Notes under the pieces: model-generated
What the model was told of the DNA's origin: nothing
Databases searched by the model: none
The model's input: only the letters and a program-made list of their open reading frames with translations
Origin: an uncultured Bacilli bacterium
GTDB taxonomy: Bacteria; Bacillota_I; Bacilli_A; RF39; UBA660
NCBI GenBank assembly: GCA_944363755.1
Contig: CALVVC010000054.1
Location: 1-6,774, forward strand
Length of the DNA stretch: 6,774 nucleotides
Direction of reading: 5' to 3'
Program-made: the position numbers and the translations under genes
Shown: piece by piece, positions 1-6,235 of the stretch
Layout: every line of letters starts with the position of its first letter
How positions within the stretch are numbered: position 1 is the stretch's first letter

Positions 1-324
1 GAAATAGCAGGAGATGATAAGGAGGCATTGAAAATAGTGGATGAATTAGAAAGACTAGGACTTGATGATAAGTTTGGATTAGCCTATGATAATGAAGTGA
101 TGCAGAAAAAAATGATTAATACCGCTCGTAGTTGGGGATATGATGATGGTAAGGAAGCTGGGAAAGCTGAAGGAAAAGCTGAAGGTCTTGAAGAAGGTGC
201 TAAGGCAAAAGAAATAGAAATTGCTAAAAAACTTCTTAATATAGGCACACCTAAAGAAGATATAATAAAGGTTACTGGACTAAGTATAGAAGATTTAAAT
301 AACTTATTAGAAGATAATGATTAG
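1..324 (+). CDS. Rpn-family recombination-promoting nuclease / putative transposase, C-terminal part (5' end outside window)
   Basis: The frame is open from the first base to the TAG at 322-324, giving 107 residues that continue an upstream gene. Seen: a segment reading ELERLGLDDKFGLAYDNE, then a helical stretch rich in G-K-A-E tetrapeptides, then IAKKLLNIGTPKEDIIKVTGL, a small helix-turn-helix-like tail. This order is typical of the C-terminus of Rpn (YhgA-like / PF12784-type) proteins, whose N-terminal PD-(D/E)XK nuclease domain would lie before base 1. Family knowledge: Rpn proteins are DNA endonucleases linked to RecA-independent recombination and phage defence. The gene runs toward the - strand operon and is followed 32 bases later by a second copy of its tail. 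Because the nuclease domain is not visible, I cannot say whether the enzyme is intact, and a tail-only gene starting near base 28 or 37 cannot be excluded. Confidence 0.8.
   Translation, partial: EIAGDDKEALKIVDELERLGLDDKFGLAYDNEVMQKKMINTARSWGYDDGKEAGKAEGKAEGLEEGAKAKEIEIAKKLLNIGTPKEDIIKVTGLSIEDLNNLLEDND
19..25 (+). promoter_or_regulatory. Internal Shine-Dalgarno sequence within the Rpn gene
   Basis: A perfect AAGGAGG lies inside the reading frame, across codons for Asp-Lys-Glu-Ala. In frame downstream are a TTG at 28, only 2 bases away and too close, and a GTG at 37, 11 bases away. Starting at the GTG would give a 95-residue C-terminal product. The neighbouring tail copy has the same heptamer 10 bases before its ATG. 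Internal initiation is inferred. Confidence 0.5.
61..153 (+). repeat. Direct repeat, copy 1 (Rpn tail core)
   Basis: This 93-base block matches 381-473 at 84 of 93 positions without gaps. It encodes LDDKFGL through SWGYDDGK. The two translations differ at one of 31 residues (Ala in this copy, Ile in the other). Seven of the nine base differences are at third codon positions. Confidence 0.9.
148..195 (+). repeat. 12-base coding repeat (four G-x-x-x units)
   Basis: Four consecutive 12-base units encode GKEA, GKAE, GKAE and GLEE, followed by Gly-Ala. Units two and three are nearly identical in DNA. The second tail copy (468-491) has only two such units, so unit number has changed between the copies. 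Repeats of this kind are common in the variable C-terminal region of Rpn proteins and probably form a helix or coiled coil. Confidence 0.8.
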
Positions 325-339
325 ACAATTAATAACTGT

Positions 340-346
340 AAGGAGG
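340..346 (+). promoter_or_regulatory. Shine-Dalgarno of the tail-only Rpn gene
   Basis: AAGGAGG lies 10 bases before the ATG at 357-359, in the 32-base gap after the upstream gene's stop. It shows that the second tail is, or was, translated as a separate protein. I see no convincing promoter in this gap, so it is probably co-transcribed with the gene before it. Confidence 0.8.
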
Positions 347-356
347 CTATTTTATT

Positions 357-618
357 ATGAGCAAATCAGAAAATTTATGGCTTGATGATAAGTTTGGGTT
401 AATCTATGACAATGAAGTAATGCAGAAAAAAATGATTAATACTGCTCGTAGTTGGGGCTATGATGACGGAAAGATTGAAGGACTTGAAGAGGGGGGCTAA
501 GAAAGAGAAAATAAAAATTGCTAAAAACTTTCTTAAAGATGGTATACCTATAGAAGTAATATCTAAGAATACTGGTTTAAATATTGAAGAACTAGAAGAA
601 CTAAATAAAGAAGCCTAA
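357..618 (+). pseudogene. Tail-only Rpn copy, frameshifted at a G6 run
   Basis: The ATG at 357 follows a strong AAGGAGG. Its frame encodes MSKSENLW, then the block shared with the upstream gene, then KIEGLEEGG, ending at TAA 498-500 after 47 residues. If one G of the six at 491-496 is removed, the frame continues as GAKKEKIKIAKNFLKDGIP to TAA 616-618, giving about 86 residues with the IAK..L...TGL tail of Rpn proteins. There is no nuclease domain, so this was a short C-terminal-only gene from its start, or an Rpn gene that lost its middle. Seen: a single-base difference and an otherwise coherent reading. Inferred: recent inactivation, slippage-controlled expression, or a sequencing error. If functional it could bind or modulate the neighbouring full-length Rpn, as C-terminal Rpn products are reported to do. 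Confidence 0.75.
381..473 (+). repeat. Direct repeat, copy 2 (Rpn tail core)
   Basis: Partner of 61-153, 84 of 93 bases identical. It starts 34 bases after its AAGGAGG, against 35 bases in copy 1. Past 473 the proteins diverge sharply: about half of the aligned tail residues match, against 30 of 31 in the block. Confidence 0.9.
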
Positions 619-632
619 GTGCTTCTTTATTT
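603..632. terminator. Bidirectional intrinsic terminator
   Basis: AAATAAAGAAGC at 603-614 is perfectly complementary to 621-632, giving a 12-bp stem with a 6-base loop (615-620). Either strand ends its 3' arm with CTTTATTT, which provides the U-rich stretch. It lies where the + strand Rpn genes and the - strand divIB operon converge. The loop holds the stop of the restored tail frame, and the stem overlaps the divIB stop by two bases. Confidence 0.75.
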
Positions 633-1314
633 ATTGCATAATCTTAAAATGATTACCTGAATCTAAATATAAATAACCCTTCTTACCATCTAATTGAGGT
701 AATACTTCATTATAATAGTTTAATCTTTCAAACTTAGTAATAGTTATATAAACACTATTACCATCATCCATATAAAGTAAGAATCTCTCTTTATCAAACT
801 CATTAGGGTCATACTTTATTTCACTAATTTTCTCTCTTATACTTAAATCTACTCTTTTATAATATTTAATAAATCTATTTAATATCTTCTTAGGAATTTC
901 ATTAATTAATCTAGGTATTGTATAAGGAGTCTCTTTATCAAGGGTTATTTCATCTTTATTCTCTAAAAGATACTTGCCGGTATCTTCTTTTTTATATAAG
1001 ATTTGATATTCTTTTATATTTATTTCTATTATATGATAAAACCTTCTATTTATATTAACACTCTTAATAAGAGGATTTTCTTTTATATTATTTTTCATAG
1101 TTAAGTTTAAAGTCTTATAGAAACTAGGATAGTTAGTAAGTCCTGCTAATTCTATAATATCATCATCACTTAATATTTCATTACCAGAAATTATAATATT
1201 TTTAACTTTAGTATCAAGAACAAATAAACAGCCAAAAACTATCATAGAGATTACTATAATAAATATTAAAAACGGTAATAGTCTTAATTTTTTTTTCTTG
1301 ATTACTTTTGTCAT
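631..1314 (-). CDS. divIB: Cell division protein DivIB/FtsQ
   Basis: A 227-residue bitopic membrane protein of the divisome, which in Gram-positive bacteria forms a complex with FtsL and DivIC to regulate septal peptidoglycan synthesis. Seen: a short basic cytoplasmic N-terminus (MTKVIKKKKLR), one membrane segment at about 12-33, a POTRA domain at about 34-103 opening with VKNIIISGNEILSDDDI, and a beta domain to the end containing LLYMDDGNSVYI and GYLYLDSG, close to the GxxDLR-like end of the family. Length is usual or slightly short. The start is six bases after the murB stop, with GGGAG lying inside the last murB codons, so the two are probably translationally coupled. It is the last gene of the operon. 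The usual downstream neighbours ftsA and ftsZ are absent. Confidence 0.93.
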   Translation of the reverse strand: MTKVIKKKKLRLLPFLIFIIVISMIVFGCLFVLDTKVKNIIISGNEILSDDDIIELAGLTNYPSFYKTLNLTMKNNIKENPLIKSVNINRRFYHIIEINIKEYQILYKKEDTGKYLLENKDEITLDKETPYTIPRLINEIPKKILNRFIKYYKRVDLSIREKISEIKYDPNEFDKERFLLYMDDGNSVYITITKFERLNYYNEVLPQLDGKKGYLYLDSGNHFKIMQ

Positions 1315-1320
1315 ATCACA

Positions 1321-2229
1321 CTACTCCCAATTTACAAATTCTTGTTCTACTCTTAAATCTATTCCATAATGTTCCTTAACAGCATCTTTTACAAAAATAA
1401 TTAAATCATGAATATCTTTTGCACTTGCATTATTCTTATTAATTATAAAATTAGCATGAATCTCACTAACTTCCGCTCCACCTTTAGTAAGTCCTTTAAG
1501 TCCTAAATCTTCTATTAATTTACCAGATGGATCTGCATTAGGAGGATTTCTAAAAACACTACCTGCACTAGGATAAGTTAGAGGTTGTGATTTAATTCTT
1601 CGCATCTTTCTATCTTTTACAACTTCCTCTAAAACATTTTTATCTCCTTTAGTTAAACTTAAAGTTGCTTCTAAACATATATAATTAGAGTGAGTTTGTA
1701 AGAAACTACTACGATAATGAAAATCCATCTCTTCATTTGTTAAAGTTATAATCTTTAAATCATCTGTTAAAACCTTAACTCTTCTTGTAATATAACCCAT
1801 ATCACTTTTATAAGCACCAGCATTCATATATACTGCTCCTCCAATAGTACCTGGTATACCACAAGCGAAATCTAAGCCAGCAAGACCTTTTTTAATAGAT
1901 TCTCTTGCTACTTTCATTAAACTAGCTCCCGCTCCACAGATTACTTTAGTACCAAAGAACTCTATTTTATTAAACTCATCTAGCTTAATTAAAACTCCTT
2001 CATAAGTCTTATCACTAAATAATAGATTACTTCCATTACCTAGTACTTTATACTTAATATTATACTTCTTAATAAGTTTACATAGTAATACTAACTTATC
2101 TATATTTTTAGGATATATTAAAGCTCTTACTAATCCTCCTACTTTATATGTAGTTAGTTTACTAGCAAATACATCTTTTTGAATCTTACCTATATCATTA
2201 GATTCAACTTCTAATAAAAATTCCTTCAT
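1321..2229 (-). CDS. murB: UDP-N-acetylenolpyruvoylglucosamine reductase MurB
   Basis: Cytoplasmic FAD enzyme that reduces UDP-GlcNAc-enolpyruvate with NADPH to UDP-N-acetylmuramate. Seen, numbered from the ATG at 2229 (302 residues): TTYKVGG at 26-32, the FAD-loop LGNGSNLL at 63-70, GIPGTIGGAVYMNAGAY at 124-140, Arg173 in YRSSF, the SAGSVFRNP motif with Ser224 (the likely proton donor), HANFIIN at 258-264, and an L-x-x-E near the end (Glu295) matching the third catalytic position. It is of the shorter type II class found in Gram-positives. I chose 2229 because AGGGA (2238-2242) lies 8 bases before it and the murG stop is one base away. The alternative ATG at 2238 would overlap murG by eight bases and has no well-placed ribosome binding site. 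Confidence 0.95.
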   Translation of the reverse strand: MKEFLLEVESNDIGKIQKDVFASKLTTYKVGGLVRALIYPKNIDKLVLLCKLIKKYNIKYKVLGNGSNLLFSDKTYEGVLIKLDEFNKIEFFGTKVICGAGASLMKVARESIKKGLAGLDFACGIPGTIGGAVYMNAGAYKSDMGYITRRVKVLTDDLKIITLTNEEMDFHYRSSFLQTHSNYICLEATLSLTKGDKNVLEEVVKDRKMRRIKSQPLTYPSAGSVFRNPPNADPSGKLIEDLGLKGLTKGGAEVSEIHANFIINKNNASAKDIHDLIIFVKDAVKEHYGIDLRVEQEFVNWE

Positions 2230-2230
2230 C

Positions 2231-3313
2231 TTATTCATCCCTAACTAATTTTACAATTTCTTCATATATTTTAGAAGCACTGTTTAAAACTCCTCTATTT
2301 AATAAAGCCTTATTCATAGATTTTAATTTTTCTTTATCTTTAATAGTTTCATCTACTAATTTAACTAAACTATCTTTAGTAAAATCTTTCTCTTCTAATA
2401 TTAGACAAGCTCCACTATCCTCTAGACTCTTAGCATTTACATATTGATGATTATTAGTAACATAAGGACTAGGTACCATAATAGCAGGTAATCCAATACT
2501 AGTAATCTCTGCAATAGTAGAAGCTCCACTTCTAGTTACAAGTAAAGTAGTATCTTTCATTAGTCCTATTAAATTATCATAAAAAGGTACTATTTTTACA
2601 TTACTACTTAGTTTTATATCTTTATAATAATCATAATAGTTTTTACCAGTTATAAGTAATACTTGATATTTTTTATCTTTAAATAAAGGTAGAGTTTCTT
2701 TTAATTTCTTAGTCATTGTTAAAGAACCAAGTGACCCCATAACTATTATAACAAGAGCTTTATCTTTTTTAAAGCCTAAGGTTGTTTTACTAATCTTTTC
2801 AATATCTTTTATCATTTCACTACGTGGATTACCTGTATATATAGTTTTATCTTTTGGAAAGAATTTAATACTTTCCTTAAATGATACTAATACTTTATTT
2901 ACATATCTTGATAGAAATTTATTAGAAATACCAGGAATAGAATTTTGTTCATGGATAATAGTTTTTATCTTTAGTTTAGATGCTTCATATATAACAGGTG
3001 CTTCTATATAACCACCAAACCCTATAACTATATCTGGTTTAAATTTAATTAATTCTGCTTTAGCAGTTTTACAAGCTTTAAAATATGTTTTCATAATTTT
3101 TATATTCTTGAAAATATTTTTTCTATTAAGGCCTTTCATTTCTATTCCTACATAAGGTATTCCTTGCTTAGGAATAATATCTTTCTCCATTCTATCAGTT
3201 GTTCCAATGTAAAGTATCTTTATATTTTTATCTTTTTCTTTAAGTTTAGATATCAATGCTAAAGCTGGAAATATATGTCCTCCTGTTCCACCTGCAGTTA
3301 TAACTATTCTCAT
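2231..3313 (-). CDS. murG: MurG, lipid II-forming N-acetylglucosamine transferase
   Basis: GT28 glycosyltransferase on the inner face of the membrane that adds GlcNAc from UDP-GlcNAc to lipid I, making lipid II. Seen in 360 residues: the N-terminal glycine loop GGTGGHIFPALA at 8-19, GFGGY at 98-102, HEQNSIPG at 121-128, GNPRS at 161-165, the second-domain glycine loop VMGSLGS at 191-197, TRSGASTIAEI at 260-270 with the donor-binding Glu269, and PSPYVTNNHQYVNA at 281-294. The loop usually written GGSxGA reads MGSLGS here, a tolerated variation in my judgement. The start has GGAAGGA 9 bases upstream. It precedes murB with essentially no gap, as in other Firmicutes dcw clusters, but mraY, murD and ftsW/spoVE are not beside it. 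Confidence 0.96.
   Translation of the reverse strand: MRIVITAGGTGGHIFPALALISKLKEKDKNIKILYIGTTDRMEKDIIPKQGIPYVGIEMKGLNRKNIFKNIKIMKTYFKACKTAKAELIKFKPDIVIGFGGYIEAPVIYEASKLKIKTIIHEQNSIPGISNKFLSRYVNKVLVSFKESIKFFPKDKTIYTGNPRSEMIKDIEKISKTTLGFKKDKALVIIVMGSLGSLTMTKKLKETLPLFKDKKYQVLLITGKNYYDYYKDIKLSSNVKIVPFYDNLIGLMKDTTLLVTRSGASTIAEITSIGLPAIMVPSPYVTNNHQYVNAKSLEDSGACLILEEKDFTKDSLVKLVDETIKDKEKLKSMNKALLNRGVLNSASKIYEEIVKLVRDE
2238..2242 (-). promoter_or_regulatory. Ribosome binding site that decides the murB start
   Basis: AGGGA lies within the last murG codons, 8 bases before the ATG at 2229-2227. It directly abuts the upstream ATG at 2238-2236 and so cannot serve that start. Confidence 0.6.
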
Positions 3314-3344
3314 ATTAAGTCATCCTTCCTATTATAAGATATGT

Positions 3345-4718
3345 TTATATATTATATTTAGTTATTAAACTTTCAAACTCTGTTTTTATTTCTTCAAGTC
3401 TTTTTTTATCAGAGGCTTCAAACCTTGCTGTTAAATTAGGACCTGTATTAGAAGCTCTAAGGCTTGCCCAACCATCAGGAAATGTTACTCTAATGCCATC
3501 TATATTATTATAAGTATAACCTTTTTCTTTACAATAATCTTCTATTTTTTTTACTATTGCAAATTTTATCTCATCGCGAGTTTTATATTTCATCTCAGGT
3601 GTTGCATAATATCTATTAATACCTTCTAGTAACTCATCTACACTCTTATTAGTATTAGATAGTATTTCAAGTAATCTAAGCCCTGCATATATACCACTAT
3701 CAAATCCTAAGAATTTATCTCTAAAGTAAATATGTCCTGATAATTCTCCACCAAAAGCAAGATTTAACTCTTTAACTTTTGATTTAGTATAAGAGTTACC
3801 TGTTCTATAACAGTAAGGTGTTCCTCCTAGTCTTATTATTTCATCTTCTAGGCTTTTACTACATTTAACATCATAAAGAAAAGTTTTATTACTTACTTTA
3901 TTAATAATATTTCTAATAATTATAATCATATAGTAATCTATTGGTATAAAATTACCATTACCTGATATTACTCCTACTCTATCACCATCTCCATCAAAAG
4001 CAAGGCCAACATCTGCTTTTGTTTCTTTTACACATCTTTTTAATTCTTCTAGATTACTTTCTATAGATGGATCTGGATGATGATTAGGAAAACTTCCATC
4101 ACTTTCTCCATTAATAATAGTATAATCTACATCAATTCTTTTAAAAACATCATCTAAAAGAATTGATGTTGTACCATTACCTGGATCTAATACTACTTTT
4201 ACTTTTCTTTTACCAAATGATAAATTATCTATTAAAGCTTTTATATAGTCTTCTTTTACATTCTTTTTAGTAATAGAGCCTTTACCACTATGAAAATTAC
4301 CTTTAATGATGTAATCATAAAAGTCTTCTATTTCTTTACCTTTAGCATTTTCATAGTCTTTAAAAGCAAACTTAAATCCATTTTCATCTTTAGGATTATG
4401 ACTTGCTGTTATCATAATACCTGAATCTATTTTAAGGAAAATACAACCAAAATAATACATTGGTGTTGTACATAATCCTAAGTCATAAACATTAACTCCT
4501 GCATCAATAAGGCCTTTCGTTAAAGCTTGATGTAAATCTTCTGAAGATAATCTATTATCATGACCAACAACGCAAGCATCTTTTTTTAAATCTCTTAATT
4601 TACTACCAAAACCAAGTCCTATAGTATAAGCAGTGTTTGTATCTATATCAGTAGGAACAACTCCCCTAATATCATAACCTCTAAATATATATTTATTAAT
4701 ATCTTTTTTTATTTCCAT
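3345..4718 (-). CDS. manB: Phosphomannomutase/phosphoglucomutase (alpha-D-phosphohexomutase family)
   Basis: Interconverts hexose-6-phosphate and hexose-1-phosphate (mannose and/or glucose), feeding nucleotide-sugar synthesis for surface glycans. Seen in 457 residues: FRGYDIRG at 12-19, the phosphoserine loop TASHNP at 104-109 with Ser106, the Mg-binding loop DGDGDR at 242-247, the sugar-binding loop GGELSGH at 323-329, and the phosphate-binding loop RASNTGPNLTARFE at 421-434. All four domains are therefore present and the length is typical of the bacterial PMM/PGM group. The FRGYDIRG start and GELSGH loop separate it from GlmM, which normally has GTSGIRG and GEQSGH. AGGGA lies 5 bases before the ATG. 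It sits 31 bases upstream of murG, an unusual position in a division and wall cluster. Substrate preference cannot be read from sequence alone. Confidence 0.92.
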   Translation of the reverse strand: MEIKKDINKYIFRGYDIRGVVPTDIDTNTAYTIGLGFGSKLRDLKKDACVVGHDNRLSSEDLHQALTKGLIDAGVNVYDLGLCTTPMYYFGCIFLKIDSGIMITASHNPKDENGFKFAFKDYENAKGKEIEDFYDYIIKGNFHSGKGSITKKNVKEDYIKALIDNLSFGKRKVKVVLDPGNGTTSILLDDVFKRIDVDYTIINGESDGSFPNHHPDPSIESNLEELKRCVKETKADVGLAFDGDGDRVGVISGNGNFIPIDYYMIIIIRNIINKVSNKTFLYDVKCSKSLEDEIIRLGGTPYCYRTGNSYTKSKVKELNLAFGGELSGHIYFRDKFLGFDSGIYAGLRLLEILSNTNKSVDELLEGINRYYATPEMKYKTRDEIKFAIVKKIEDYCKEKGYTYNNIDGIRVTFPDGWASLRASNTGPNLTARFEASDKKRLEEIKTEFESLITKYNI

Positions 4719-4750
4719 ACATATCCCTTCTATCTATATATTGATATTTT

Positions 4751-5473
4751 TTACTTCTTTTTTATTCCTTTTGAACTATATCTTTTTAATCTACTAAGTG
4801 GACTATTATAATCATTAGTATTAATCAGTGGAAAGGCATTTAACATATGTCTAACAAAGAAATTAGTCTTAATATCTCGTTTTTTAGTAAGTTCTTCTCT
4901 AATTATTTTTGTAATTTCAGCGGTAACATCACGACTTTTAAATTTTATAGAAGATATTTTTACTTGGTATAAAGTTGTAATAGTTATAATTACATCAACT
5001 AAAAATAAAACTAATAAAACTATTGAAACAATTCTAAAAAGAAATAGAGGCATTATTTCTATTATAAAAGTTGTAACTGGATTAATTATATAACAAAAAG
5101 CGATACCACCTATTCCAAAAAGAAGAGAATTAAATAAACAAATTCGACCATCTAAATTAAATTTATGATTAGTATAGTCCCACCATCTAGCTTTAAATAT
5201 TTTCTCTAAACCATAACTTGTTATATATTCTATAGTAGAAGAAATAAAAGCACTCATAACAAAAACTATAAGTAAATCACTTTTATATCTTAAAATAACA
5301 AAGCCCATTAACATACAAGAAAAACCAAAGATAGGTAAATATGGTCCTAAAAAGAAGCCTCTGTTTAAGGTTAATTTCCTATTTCTAATAGAACAACTAG
5401 TTACTTCAATTAAGTATCCAAAGAAGGAATAAATTATAAATTGTAAAAATAAATTTAAAAAATTATCTAACAT
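4751..5473 (-). CDS. PF06541-family membrane protein (annotated elsewhere as putative ABC transporter permease)
   Basis: A 240-residue polytopic membrane protein of unknown function. Seen: about five hydrophobic segments (roughly 5-25, 46-62, 66-84, 113-131 and 137-168) with the family's conserved blocks NRGFFLGPYLPIFG at 37-50, EYITSYGLE at 82-90 and RWWDYTNHKFNLDGRICL at 96-113. A basic soluble tail follows from about 170, ending in KGIKKK. The ABC-transporter label comes from database naming. No ATPase or binding-protein gene lies here, so I would not infer transport. AGGAG lies 6 bases before the ATG and overlaps the stop of the preceding ZIP gene. The invariant Trp-Trp-Asp-Tyr and Asn-x-x-Gly-Arg-Ile block suggests an enzymatic or binding role at the membrane, but that is only a guess. 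Confidence 0.85.
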   Translation of the reverse strand: MLDNFLNLFLQFIIYSFFGYLIEVTSCSIRNRKLTLNRGFFLGPYLPIFGFSCMLMGFVILRYKSDLLIVFVMSAFISSTIEYITSYGLEKIFKARWWDYTNHKFNLDGRICLFNSLLFGIGGIAFCYIINPVTTFIIEIMPLFLFRIVSIVLLVLFLVDVIITITTLYQVKISSIKFKSRDVTAEITKIIREELTKKRDIKTNFFVRHMLNAFPLINTNDYNSPLSRLKRYSSKGIKKK

Positions 5474-5482
5474 ACACTACTC

Positions 5483-6232
5483 CTAACCTATATACATTGC
5501 AAGTAAAGCAATTAAAATACCACAGCCTAAACCAATAATTGTAATCTTCTTATTAGAAGTTTTCTTAACTTTAGGATATAATTCAAAAATGATAATATAT
5601 AAAAGCATACCTATAGTAAGAGCAAGAAGGGAACCTATTACTATATCACTAACAGCACTTATGTTTAATAGATAAAGTAATAAACCTCCTATAAAACTTG
5701 ATATAAATAAAGATATTATACAAAAGAGATATTTACCTAATTTTTCACCATTATTTAAAGTCGTGGTAATAATTATTCCTAAAGGGATATTATGAAGGCC
5801 TACTCCTAAAGCCATCATTATTCCTAAATTAATATCATTAGTAGCAGTTAAGTAAATTGCCATACCTTCTACAAAGTTATGAATAATTAAGGCAATAGTT
5901 GCAAGAACACCAATATGAACAATATTTTTATGTTCTTCTTTCTTAGTCATTTTACTATCATCATGTTCAGGAATAAAATCATCTATTATTTTAAAGATTA
6001 AAAGTCCAAGACAAGTGAAAAGAATAAATAGATAAATATGTTTAATACCTAAATGTTCAATAGTATGACCTAATAAATCTGTTAATATTAACATTGTAAG
6101 AATAGAAAAAGCAAAGGCAAAAATAAAGTCTAAGACTTTCTTTTGTTTTTTTAAAAAGAATGCTATTATAACTCCTATAATGATAAAAAATCCTAAAAGA
6201 AAAGTTATAAATAAAGCAAGAGTATTATGCAT
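5483..6232 (-). CDS. ZIP-family metal transporter with a variant metal site
   Basis: A 249-residue transporter for divalent metal (zinc, iron or manganese class) into the cytoplasm. Seen: eight hydrophobic segments, about 4-27, 33-53, 65-84, 108-129, 134-160, 167-189, 194-219 and 229-248. The segment 3-4 loop is acidic and holds His90, His101 and His106. Segment 4 has the signature HNFVEG at 118-123 (His118, Asn119, Glu122). Segment 5 has HNIPLG at 147-152, where most characterised ZIPs have HNIPEG. Segment 7 keeps Glu217 in FELYP. In segment 6 the usual Glu-Pro-x-Gly-Gly region reads SFIGG, so a second bridging glutamate also appears to be missing. AGGAGG (6241-6246) gives a strong start. 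The gene is three bases after the nuclease remnant and nine before the PF06541 gene. Metal and direction are inferred from the family. Confidence 0.9.
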   Translation of the reverse strand: MHNTLALFITFLLGFFIIIGVIIAFFLKKQKKVLDFIFAFAFSILTMLILTDLLGHTIEHLGIKHIYLFILFTCLGLLIFKIIDDFIPEHDDSKMTKKEEHKNIVHIGVLATIALIIHNFVEGMAIYLTATNDINLGIMMALGVGLHNIPLGIIITTTLNNGEKLGKYLFCIISLFISSFIGGLLLYLLNISAVSDIVIGSLLALTIGMLLYIIIFELYPKVKKTSNKKITIIGLGCGILIALLAMYIG

Positions 6233-6235
6233 AAG

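Noticed and set aside
28..324. TTG at 28 as the real start of the first gene
   Set aside because: The TTG is only 2 bases from AAGGAGG, and the frame is open to base 1 with residues that fit the Rpn family. A partial gene is the better reading.
1..620. Insertion sequence or CRISPR array around the Rpn duplicates
   Set aside because: I found no terminal inverted repeats, target-site duplications or regularly spaced repeats. The only repeats are the two coding blocks and the 12-base coding units.
3331..3353. TATAAT on the - strand before murG as a possible promoter
   Set aside because: No -35 hexamer lies at 16-18 bases. The nearest TTGAAA is far too distant from it and only 14 bases from a second TATAAT. 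A start from this site would fall on the murG ribosome binding site. Such hexamers are expected by chance in DNA this rich in A and T.
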